From assembly GCA_951813605.1 (NCBI GenBank), contig OX638379.1:4600062-4664061 (forward strand): DNA of 64,000 nt. The letters run 5' to 3'. Below are positions 57,022 to 64,000 of the stretch, piece after piece. The DNA is from an uncultured Bryobacterales bacterium (GTDB lineage Bacteria; Acidobacteriota; Terriglobia; Bryobacterales; UBA6623). A program made the translations under genes and the position numbers. How positions within the stretch are numbered: position 1 is the first letter of the stretch; every line of letters starts with the position of its first letter. A model generated the notes under the pieces. It was not told the origin of the DNA. It ran no database searches and saw only the letters and a program-made list of their open reading frames with translations.

Positions 57022-57183
57022 TTCCACAGCGCGGCCTCCATGAAGCTTCCAATCCGAGCCCTGTGTTCAGGTTCCCGGGCCGCAGCGGAAGATCGCCGGG
57101 GGCGAACGATGCCTTGTCTCGCGCCGGCTTACTCGGAAGCGACCGGGCCTGCCGACTGAGTCCAGGGTAGCTAGCAATTCCGA

Positions 57184-58650
57184 TCAGGCGAGGATGTCCT
57201 GCACTACACGTGCCGGGTATTGATCGGTAAGACGTTCCTCAAGGCCGTGACGCTCAAAAGTGAGCTTCTGGAAATCCAGCCCCAGCAGATGCAACAGCGT
57301 GGCGTGAAAATCCTGCACGCTGACACGGCCCTCCACGGCCTTGTGTCCGATTTCGTCCGTTGCGCCATGGACGTGACCGCGCTTGACTCCACCGCCGGCC
57401 ATCCACATCGAGAATCCATCGGGCCCGTGGTCACGTCCCGCGGATCCCTCCCTGCCCACCTGGGAGAGCGGCATCCTCCCAAACTCGCCGCCCCAGATGA
57501 CCAGCGTGTCTTCAAGCAAACCGCGTCGTTTGAGGTCGTTTATCAAGGCTGCTACGGGCTGGTCCGTCTTTCCGCAGCTGTACCGCAAACTTTCCTCGAG
57601 GTTCGAATGGTTGTCCCAAATTTGGTACTCGATGAAGATCTGAACGAAGCGCACGCCCCGCTCGACAAGCCGTCGAGCCATCAAGCAGCGCGTACCGTAA
57701 GATGCGGTTTCCTCGCGATTGAGGCCGTACATCTGCTTCGTCTCTTCCGTCTCCTGCGAGATGTCGAGGGCATCCGGGGCGGCAAGCTGCATGCGAGCCG
57801 CCAGTTCGTAGCTCGCGATACGCGCTTGCAGATCCCGTTCCCAGGGACGTTGCTCGGAATGGGTGTGGTTCAACCTGCGCAGCAGGTCTCGCTCGGCATT
57901 GACCAGCGGCGATGCAAGCTCCTCGCCGGGGTGAAGGTTGAGAACCGGCGGGCCGGCGGAACGGACTCTTGTCCCTTGGAAGACTGGTGGTAGCCAGCCC
58001 GATTGCCAGTTTTGAATGCCGTTGACAGGCAATTTCTTCGGATCGTCCAGCACCACGTAACCGGGCAGGTTCTGGTTCTCGCTGCCAAGCCCGTACACAA
58101 CCCAAGACCCTAGAGAGGGCCGGCCCGGCATCCTGCGGCCGGAGTGCATCAGGAAAAGGGAAGGCTCGTGATTGAAGGACTCGCCCCACATTGAGCGAAT
58201 CATCGTCACATCGTCGACGACACCGGCGAAATGCGGTAGCAATTCGGAAACCTCCATGCTGCATTCGCCGTGGCGCTTGAATTCGAACGGTGACGGCAGT
58301 AAGCCGCCGACCTCGTCGGCGAACTCGATCTTGGTGAGGATATCCCGGGGTGCTTGCTTGCCCTCGTATTTTTTCAGCTCGGGCTTGGGATCAAACAGGT
58401 CGACCTGGCTTGGCCCGCCATTCATGAAGAGGTGGATCACGGACTTGGCGCGGGGCTCGAAGTGGGGAGCCCGAGTGCGCAAGTCGGTTGCGACGGTCGG
58501 GTGAGGTGCCTGGCTTGCCGCGAAGAGTTCATCGGATAGGAGCGTGGCCAAGGCTGCGCCGTGCACCCCGTCCGAAATCCTCGAAAAGAAACCCCGCCGT
58601 GTCACTCGAGCCGACAGTGGGCGGCCAGCATCTCGAACGAACTTTCGCAC
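57184..58650 (-). CDS. DUF1501 (sulfatase-like fold) protein, Tat-like signal
   Basis: The 488-residue protein is the partner of the PSD1 protein encoded 11 bases upstream. Its N terminus has a twin-arginine signal (SARVTRRGFFSRISDGVHGA). DUF1501 markers are MNGGPSQVDLFDPKPELKK, FAGVVDDVTMIRSMW, GYVVLDDPKKLP, LVIWGGEFGRMPLSQ, RDHGPDGFSMWMAGGGVKRG and HGATDEIGH. AGGAGG seven bases before GTG 58650 fixes the start; a longer frame enters the upstream gene and is rejected. It faces the 55309-57021 CRTAC1 gene convergently. Confidence 0.92.
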   Translation of the reverse strand: MRKFVRDAGRPLSARVTRRGFFSRISDGVHGAALATLLSDELFAASQAPHPTVATDLRTRAPHFEPRAKSVIHLFMNGGPSQVDLFDPKPELKKYEGKQAPRDILTKIEFADEVGGLLPSPFEFKRHGECSMEVSELLPHFAGVVDDVTMIRSMWGESFNHEPSLFLMHSGRRMPGRPSLGSWVVYGLGSENQNLPGYVVLDDPKKLPVNGIQNWQSGWLPPVFQGTRVRSAGPPVLNLHPGEELASPLVNAERDLLRRLNHTHSEQRPWERDLQARIASYELAARMQLAAPDALDISQETEETKQMYGLNREETASYGTRCLMARRLVERGVRFVQIFIEYQIWDNHSNLEESLRYSCGKTDQPVAALINDLKRRGLLEDTLVIWGGEFGRMPLSQVGREGSAGRDHGPDGFSMWMAGGGVKRGHVHGATDEIGHKAVEGRVSVQDFHATLLHLLGLDFQKLTFERHGLEERLTDQYPARVVQDILA

Positions 58651-58661
58651 AGTCAATCCTC

Positions 58662-61595
58662 CTAGTCGGTATAAACGAATTCGTTGGAATTCAGCATCGC
58701 ATGGGCGAGTGAACCTAGGGCGCGCCATCGGGCCGTTGGCTTCCGCGGGGCCGCGTCCCGCTGCTCTTCAAGCTGCGAGCCCCATTGATTCTCGAGCTCT
58801 GCCAGATCGCGCAACGCGACGGATGCCTCTTCCGGGGTCGGAGGTCGGGAGTAGACGCGCAGATAGAGCTGCCGAATCTGCTCGCCCCTGTCGCGTGGAT
58901 GCTCGTCGAGTAGCCGGCCCGCCAGGTATCGCGCGTGGTTACGAGTGCTAGCCCCGTTCATCAGCTGCAGGGCTTGCGTAGCGACAATCGACTGCCCTCG
59001 CTCCGTGCAATTGGGGCTGAGCTGGGGAAGATCGTAGGCATCCATCAGCGTTACCGGAGTGGATCGGCGGCGCTGGGTGTAGACCGCGCGACGCCATCCT
59101 TCCCGGGAGCCCTTGGCAACCGCTTCGCCACTGTCCTGAACTTCGACCTCGGCGGGCGGCCCGAAGCGCTTCGGGTCGAGTCTGCCAGTGACGCTGAGGA
59201 TGGAATCGTAGAGCATTTCGGCGGTCATGCGCCTCATGGGCATGCGTGAAATGAGCTTGTTGTCCGGATCCTTTTCGCGAGAGTTTTTCGCGCCGCTCGA
59301 CGACTGGCGATAGGCCTGCGAAGTCACCATGAGGCGGTGCATTGCCTTCAGGCTCCAGCCGGAACGGACGAATTCTGTCGCGAGCCAGTCGAGCAACTCC
59401 GGATGCGTGGGCTCGTCGCCCAGCTTCCCGAAGTTTGCAGGTGTCGAGACAAGTCCCCGGCCGAAATGCTCCGCCCAAAGCCGATTGACCATGACGCGGG
59501 AGGTCAATGGATGATCCGGCTGGCTGAGCCAGCGAGCTAGGGCCAAGCGGTTGCCGCTCGTGTCACCTGGGAGCGGGGAGACCACTTGCAGAGGCTCGAT
59601 CACGCCGTCAAGGACCTCCGGCGTGCCGGGAAAGACTCGTTGGCCGACCAGCCGGGGATCGCCTCGCCGCAGGAGAAACACGGCTGAAGGTTCGCCTCCC
59701 ATGTCATAGAGCGCCCGGATCTTCGGTTCAGGCAGGAGGGTCTTTTGCAATGCCGCGATCGATTGCCTGAGGCCCTCGGCCCCTTCCTTGTAGTCGGGAT
59801 ACAGCGATGCAAGGTCTCCTTCCGAGATCTTGAAAACCTCGCGGAACTTTCTCGCGAGATATTTCTCGTTTGAGTCGCGTTCCTCGTCGCGGGTCTTGTA
59901 AAGGGCTACCAGTTCTTGTTGCAGCTTGTCCGGCAGATCGCCAATCCGCGTCTTGACTGCTTTGAGGCGGAAGCTCTCCGTCTTCTCTTTCAGCTTGGCT
60001 TCGAACGCCTCGATCTTCGATTTGATCGGACCGTTGTGTTTGGACGCGATTTCGCGTTCCTCCTTGATGGAGATGTCCAGGAGGCGCTCAGTCGGGTCAA
60101 TCCACTCATAGGGATCATAGGCGCTTTGCAGAATTGCGCTCAGGCGGTAGTAGTCTCTCTGCGATATGGGGTCGTACTTGTGATCGTGGCATTTCGCACA
60201 ACCCATCGTGAGTCCGAGCACCGCTGATGAAATAACCTCGATCTCGTCCGAGACAACAGTCAGCTTTTCTTCCAGCGATGCGTTGGCGAACGAGTAGGTG
60301 GGGTCCGACGCCATCCGCAGAAACCCTGTCGCCGCCAGTCGGTCCACTGTGTCCTGCGTAATTTCGTTGAGTCCCTTGTATTCTTCGAGTTCGTCGCCGG
60401 CGATCTGTTCGGTCAAAAAGCGAGTGTATGCCTTGTCGTTGTTCAGTGCGCGAATCACATAGTCGCGATATCGCCATGCATTCGGCCGAACGCGGTCTTC
60501 GTCGATGATGCCTTCGGAATCAGCATAACCAGCCAGGTCCAGCCAGACTTGAGCCCAGCGCGCCCCGTAGTGCTCGGAGTCGAGCAGGCGGTCGACCAGC
60601 CGCTCAAAAGCGTCGGATCGTCGGTCCTGAAAAAAGGCTTCGGTCTCGCCGGGGGTGGGGGGCAACCCAATCAGGTCAAGGTAGACTCTTCGGATCAGCT
60701 TGGTGCGCGCGGCTTCAGGCGCGTACGTGAGGCCACTCCGCTCCAATGCTGATAGCAGGAACGAATCGATCGGGTTATGCACGAGTTGCACTGCGCCGAC
60801 CTCGGGAATTGCAGGTCTCCTGGGTTTCCGGAACGACCAGAACGAGCGGTCGGCATCAGTGACATGGGAGGTGCTCAAAGGGGACGCCTCTGGTGCCGGA
60901 GCGGCACCCATGGCAATCCATTGCCGAAGGAGTTCGACTTCGCTGTTATCCGGCGGTCGGATGTTATTCTCCATCAGCAGTTCGGGAGGCGGCATTTCGC
61001 CGGAGAGCACCCGCTGCAATAGCAGGCTCTCGCCAGGTTTCCCCGCAATAACTGCTGGTCCGGTGTTCCCTCCCTTTAGGCGGCTTTCTCTAGTTCGCAA
61101 GTCGAGGCCGGCCTCCTGACGACGCTTGCCGTGGCAGGTCACGCAACGCATTTGGAAGACGGGCAGGACATCGTGCTCGGTAACGAGACGAGTTGGCTCC
61201 GCACTTGCTTCTCCTAGCTCGCCGTCGATCCATCTGCGGATCAAGTCGATTTGATGCTTCTCGAGCTGCTCCCCCGACGGAGGCATGGCTCCCGAGACGA
61301 CCTTGGCTACCAAAAGGCTGCTTTCGGACGCACCGGCTACTACGGCTGGGCCCGAAACACCCCCCCGCGACAGACCCTCTTTCGTTCGGAGATCGAGGCC
61401 GGCTTGCGGGGATTCCTGCCCATGGCAAACGAGGCAGTGGCTCTCGAACACCGGAAGAACGTCGGACTCGAATCGGGGCGGCTCCGTGGCGCGGGCCGCT
61501 GTCGTCGCGCAACCGACGAAAGCAAGGGAAGCCGCGATCCTAGCGAGCTTGTGCTGAGAGCAATTGGCCGATTCGGGTAATGCCAACCGTCTCAT
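58662..61595 (-). CDS. Planctomycete-type double cytochrome c / DUF1549 / PSD1 protein
   Basis: The 977-residue exported protein has two N-terminal heme motifs in tandem PSCyt1 modules: CLVCH (C54, C57, H58) and CVTCH (C151, C154, H155). The DUF1549 domain includes RVYLDLIGLPPTPGE and CAKCHDHKYDP. A lysine/glutamate-rich helical spacer and DUF1553 follow ([30 protein letters not shown]). Compared with the 51286 protein it has an extra heme module and spacer. A TTGACA promoter upstream and the signal peptide (...LAFVGCATTAARA) favour ATG 61595, though ATG 61610 is possible. It forms an operon with the 57184-58650 DUF1501 gene. Confidence 0.92.
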   Translation of the reverse strand: MRRLALPESANCSQHKLARIAASLAFVGCATTAARATEPPRFESDVLPVFESHCLVCHGQESPQAGLDLRTKEGLSRGGVSGPAVVAGASESSLLVAKVVSGAMPPSGEQLEKHQIDLIRRWIDGELGEASAEPTRLVTEHDVLPVFQMRCVTCHGKRRQEAGLDLRTRESRLKGGNTGPAVIAGKPGESLLLQRVLSGEMPPPELLMENNIRPPDNSEVELLRQWIAMGAAPAPEASPLSTSHVTDADRSFWSFRKPRRPAIPEVGAVQLVHNPIDSFLLSALERSGLTYAPEAARTKLIRRVYLDLIGLPPTPGETEAFFQDRRSDAFERLVDRLLDSEHYGARWAQVWLDLAGYADSEGIIDEDRVRPNAWRYRDYVIRALNNDKAYTRFLTEQIAGDELEEYKGLNEITQDTVDRLAATGFLRMASDPTYSFANASLEEKLTVVSDEIEVISSAVLGLTMGCAKCHDHKYDPISQRDYYRLSAILQSAYDPYEWIDPTERLLDISIKEEREIASKHNGPIKSKIEAFEAKLKEKTESFRLKAVKTRIGDLPDKLQQELVALYKTRDEERDSNEKYLARKFREVFKISEGDLASLYPDYKEGAEGLRQSIAALQKTLLPEPKIRALYDMGGEPSAVFLLRRGDPRLVGQRVFPGTPEVLDGVIEPLQVVSPLPGDTSGNRLALARWLSQPDHPLTSRVMVNRLWAEHFGRGLVSTPANFGKLGDEPTHPELLDWLATEFVRSGWSLKAMHRLMVTSQAYRQSSSGAKNSREKDPDNKLISRMPMRRMTAEMLYDSILSVTGRLDPKRFGPPAEVEVQDSGEAVAKGSREGWRRAVYTQRRRSTPVTLMDAYDLPQLSPNCTERGQSIVATQALQLMNGASTRNHARYLAGRLLDEHPRDRGEQIRQLYLRVYSRPPTPEEASVALRDLAELENQWGSQLEEQRDAAPRKPTARWRALGSLAHAMLNSNEFVYTD

Positions 61596-61616
61596 CCCGT
61601 ACTGTAACATACCACA

Positions 61617-61643
61617 GGTATACCGCTCCCTAAAGCCTGTCAA
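61617..61643 (-). promoter_or_regulatory. Candidate promoter of the PSD1-DUF1501 operon
   Basis: On the minus strand, TTGACA (61643-61638) is followed by a 15-base spacer and TATACC (61622-61617). The start of transcription would be near 61610, about 15 bases before ATG 61595. The spacer is two bases short of ideal, so this is tentative. Confidence 0.4.
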
Positions 61644-61910
61644 TGGCACGCAGGTTCGTGGATTCCTGCGCCGCCGGCAGCATCGCTCGGATCTCCCCGC
61701 TCCCAGAGTCCACCTCAAGCGCTATCGAGTTCCCCGACTGGCCGGCGACGAGGCCTGCCAATTGCGGTGCCAATCGAACGTGCTCGGCCACCAGTACGGC
61801 GATCGCGATCGCCTGCTTGTTCGATCACGCCCCCGCCAATGCGTTCGTCGCGAAGTCGTGCCCCCCTGCAAGTCGCTGTGGCAATTCACGATGATCCGCG
61901 ATCTCTCTAT
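61630..61910 (-). pseudogene. C-terminal fragment of a decayed gene, family unknown
   Basis: A minus frame ending at TAG 61632-61630 has strong G/C bias at third positions. It reads RELPQRLAGGHDFATNALAGA, then an in-frame TGA, then NKQAIAIAVLVAEHVRLAP, AGLVAGQSGNSIALEVDSG and EIRAMLPAAQESTNLRA. This is a protein-like alternation of helix and strand and cannot be a shadow frame, since no gene lies opposite. I do not recognise the family. The nonsense codon and the loss of everything upstream mark it as a relic. Confidence 0.5.
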
Positions 61911-62119
61911 TTGAATCCGACTCCAGACAGCGGCCCATGCACTCTAACGCGATGGGCAACTGAAGAATCAAGCGCGATACAGTGGCGGGCTACTTCCACG
62001 CTTGCGAGAGACGCTTTGCCGCCGTGCGACATTTCACCGAGCAGCTACCGAGTTGGAGCGTGCCCGGTGAGGGGAACAAGAAGTCGACTCCCTAGAGAAC
62101 GTTTGGAAGAGCCTCGGCT
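61911..62119. other. Non-coding stretch
   Basis: Nothing recognisable is visible on either strand. In particular, no ribbon-helix-helix or RelB-like antitoxin frame precedes the RelE-like relic. Confidence 0.4.
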
Positions 62120-62368
62120 CGGGCGATTCAGCTCAGGCAGTCAGCCAATCGTCAAATCGAAAGGCTCGACCGACAAACATCTCAATCCTTGCTCCAATGC
62201 ATGAGAGATCGAATTGCAAGCGATGAAGAGGCTCGCGAACGCGGCGCTGGACTGAACACGCCGTATTCGCGTCTGTGGAACTATCGAGCAGGGCGACACC
62301 TCTTAATCTGGAACTTCCTAGACCGGCAGAACTGTATCCTGGTCGCAGAAGCAGACAAGAGGGATTGA
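62120..62368 (+). pseudogene. RelE/ParE-type toxin relic
   Basis: The frame reads AIQLRQSANRQIERLDRQTSQ, then LLQCMRDRIASDEEARERGAGL, SRLWNYRAGRHLLIWNF and ILVAEADKRD. This follows the RelE/ParE pattern of a K-Q-L-K-K-L-D helix, a second helix ending before a Gly-x-x-Leu loop, then L-W-R-Y-R-V-G-D-Y-R and I-L-V strands. RelE toxins cut mRNA on the ribosome. There is no start codon at the proper place (the first ATG is 62201, in the second helix), a stop (62093-62095) closes the frame just upstream, the GHR end motif is altered, and no antitoxin is visible. I treat it as non-functional. Confidence 0.6.
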
Positions 62369-62534
62369 TTGTACCGAGTTCACTGGGACGTCTCTTCCCG
62401 TTGATTCCGTTCTAGGCCGAGCGCTCAGCTTGATGTAGGCGAGGGTCGCTGCCTAGACGTTGCGTGGTTTGCAATTCACACTTGGGCGGTCTAAGGGACG
62501 AATGCGTGGCGCGAGTATGCTGGCCGAAAGGCAA

Positions 62535-64000
62535 ATGAAGTACTGGGCTCCGATCCTTGTCTTGCTAGTGGCTTCGGCCTTGCAAGCCAAGCAACCCCAA
62601 CCCAACGTCCTGCTTTTGTTCGCCGACGACCAGCGGCCCGACACCATCGGCGCCCACGGCAACCCCTACATACAGACACCTAATCTCGACCGACTAGCAG
62701 GTGAGGGCTTCAGCTTCCGGCGGGCGTATTGCCTAGGGGCCCAGGGCGGGGCCGTCTGCGTTCCGAGCCGCGCCATGCTCAACACAGGCAAGAGCTTCTT
62801 TCGGATTCCAATGGACATGGCGGGTGAGACCACGCTGGGCCAGCTGCTCGGCCGCAGCGGATTCGCCACGTTCGCAACCGGCAAGTGGCACAACGGACGG
62901 GAATCCTGGCTGAAGAGCTTCCAGCTGGGGCGAAACATCATGTTCGGGGGCATGTCGAACCACATGAAGGTGCCGCTGGCGGACCTGGGACCCGACGGGA
63001 AGCTGTACCGCGAGCGCGAAGGCGTTCGCTTCTCTAGCACGCTCTTCGCGGATGCGGCAATCGAATTCCTGCGCAACTACAGGGACGAGCAGCCGTTTCT
63101 TGCGTACGTTGCCTTCACCGCTCCCCACGACCCCCGCAACCCGCCGCCCAAGTACCGGCGCATGTATTACCGGAACCCGCCGCCGCTGCCACCGAACTTC
63201 GCGCCCCAGCACGCCTTCAACAACGGCCACATGACCGGCCGCGACGAGAGCTTGGGACCTTGGCCGCGTCCGAGGGAGGTCGTGCAGGACCAGCTCTCGG
63301 AGTACTACGGCCTCATCACGCATCTGGACCGCCAGGTGGGCCGCGTCCTGCGCGAGCTCCAAGCAGGCCCGCACGCGGACGACACGATCGTCGTCTACAC
63401 GGCTGATCACGGCCTCGCGGTCGGCAGCCACGGACTGCTGGGCAAGCAGAACCTTTACGAGCACTCGATGGGGGCACCGCTGATCTTCTCGGGACCGGGA
63501 ATTCCCAAGGGCAGGCAGTCCAGCGCCTTCTGCTACCTGCTCGACATCTTCCCCACGCTGTGCTCGATCCTCGGAGTCGAAATGCCTGCAGGGATAGACG
63601 GTCTCGACTTGTCGCCCATATGGCGCGGCGGGGCCCTGTCCGTCCGCAACTCGGTCTTTACGTCGTTCCGCGACTTGATGAAGGCCGTGCGCACCGAACG
63701 CTGGAAGCTGATCCGCTATCCCAGGATCGACCACATCCAATTATTCGATCTCGAAGCAGATCCGCACGAGACGAGAAACCTGGCCGAAGATCCCGAGCAA
63801 GCGGGCCGTGTCGACGAACTAACCGCCGTCATGCGGGAATGGCAGGAAAAGGTCGGGGACAGCCATCCGCTGGCCGTGCCGCATCCCGAGCCGAAAGAAA
63901 TCGATTTGACCGGACACCGGCAGAACCGCGACCGCTGGCAGCCTGACTGGATTTTCGAGAAGTACTTCGAAGAGCCCTACGGGCGCGTTTCTGCCCGCTA
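62535..64000 (+). CDS. Secreted type I sulfatase, reaching the right edge
   Basis: There are 488 uninterrupted codons from ATG 62535; the window ends with TA, probably the first two bases of the stop codon. The signal peptide is MKYWAPILVLLVASALQA. The formylglycine motif CVPSR places the catalytic C75, and VLLLFADDQRPDTIG holds the metal aspartates. ATGKWHNG, APHDPRNPPP and YTADHGLAVGSHGLLGKQN complete a choline-sulfatase-like active site. ATG 62502 is in frame upstream, but the signal peptide supports 62535. It is the third sulfatase in the window and the least similar to the other two. Confidence 0.94.
   Translation, partial: MKYWAPILVLLVASALQAKQPQPNVLLLFADDQRPDTIGAHGNPYIQTPNLDRLAGEGFSFRRAYCLGAQGGAVCVPSRAMLNTGKSFFRIPMDMAGETTLGQLLGRSGFATFATGKWHNGRESWLKSFQLGRNIMFGGMSNHMKVPLADLGPDGKLYREREGVRFSSTLFADAAIEFLRNYRDEQPFLAYVAFTAPHDPRNPPPKYRRMYYRNPPPLPPNFAPQHAFNNGHMTGRDESLGPWPRPREVVQDQLSEYYGLITHLDRQVGRVLRELQAGPHADDTIVVYTADHGLAVGSHGLLGKQNLYEHSMGAPLIFSGPGIPKGRQSSAFCYLLDIFPTLCSILGVEMPAGIDGLDLSPIWRGGALSVRNSVFTSFRDLMKAVRTERWKLIRYPRIDHIQLFDLEADPHETRNLAEDPEQAGRVDELTAVMREWQEKVGDSHPLAVPHPEPKEIDLTGHRQNRDRWQPDWIFEKYFEEPYGRVSAR

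Noticed and set aside
61630-61910. In-frame TGA as selenocysteine
   Set aside because: No SECIS-like hairpin directly follows the TGA, the surrounding residues fit no known selenoprotein, and the SelA-like gene in the window is exported.
1-64000. CRISPR arrays, insertion sequences, phage genes
   Set aside because: No regularly spaced repeats, no transposase or integrase frames, and no terminal inverted repeats were seen while reading the window.

Overview
The window reads as a chromosomal segment of a GC-rich, Gram-negative bacterium, most probably an acidobacterium related to Solibacter/Bryobacter. The pointers are a subtilase ending in a Solibacter-type C-terminal domain, an Oar-like TonB receptor with a carboxypeptidase-regulatory N-terminal domain, CRTAC1 (FG-GAP plus ASPIC/UnbV) proteins paired with TPR proteins, PSD1/DUF1549-DUF1501 pairs and several sulfatases. 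No phage, IS element, CRISPR array or tRNA was found. The taxonomic call is an inference from gene content.

Positions 1-31.7 kb are mostly core genome. They hold the end of an adenosine deaminase, pyrD, glpD-nth, a subtilase, a three-gene TPR operon, a sugar isomerase with a Gfo/Idh/MocA oxidoreductase, and the rod-shape operon mreB-mreC-mreD-mrdA-rodA followed by rng. A cluster of four minus-strand exported proteins follows (22.7-26.9 kb: DUF1080, SelA-like PLP enzyme, TRAP solute-binding protein, TIM-barrel isomerase). Then come a truncated globin, divergent tesA/ybbA homologues, the SRP RNA gene, and dnaX-ybaB-recR. The mre genes and the dnaX-recR genes are tightly coupled by ATGA/GTGA overlaps.

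Positions 31.7-64 kb are an accessory, surface- and carbohydrate-oriented region. Three sulfatases flank it or lie within it. A GntR regulator, an MFS sugar-acid-type transporter and an enolase-superfamily dehydratase suggest sugar-acid catabolism. A TPR-CRTAC1 pair diverges from a TonB receptor-TPR pair around a strong sigma70-type promoter. Two PSD1-cytochrome/DUF1501 modules point at each other (51.3-57.0 kb plus; 57.2-61.6 kb minus), one with a CRTAC1 protein added.

Four decayed genes lie between the working ones: an alpha/beta hydrolase (31.8-32.4 kb), a TonB receptor fragment (48.5-49.7 kb), an unassigned C-terminal fragment (61.6-61.9 kb) and a RelE-like toxin (62.1-62.4 kb). A further short coding-like stretch lies ahead of mreB (13.7-14.0 kb). 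This is what a region of repeated gain and loss would look like. The least understood and most interesting content is the paired PSD1/DUF1501/CRTAC1 modules and the exported enzyme cluster.
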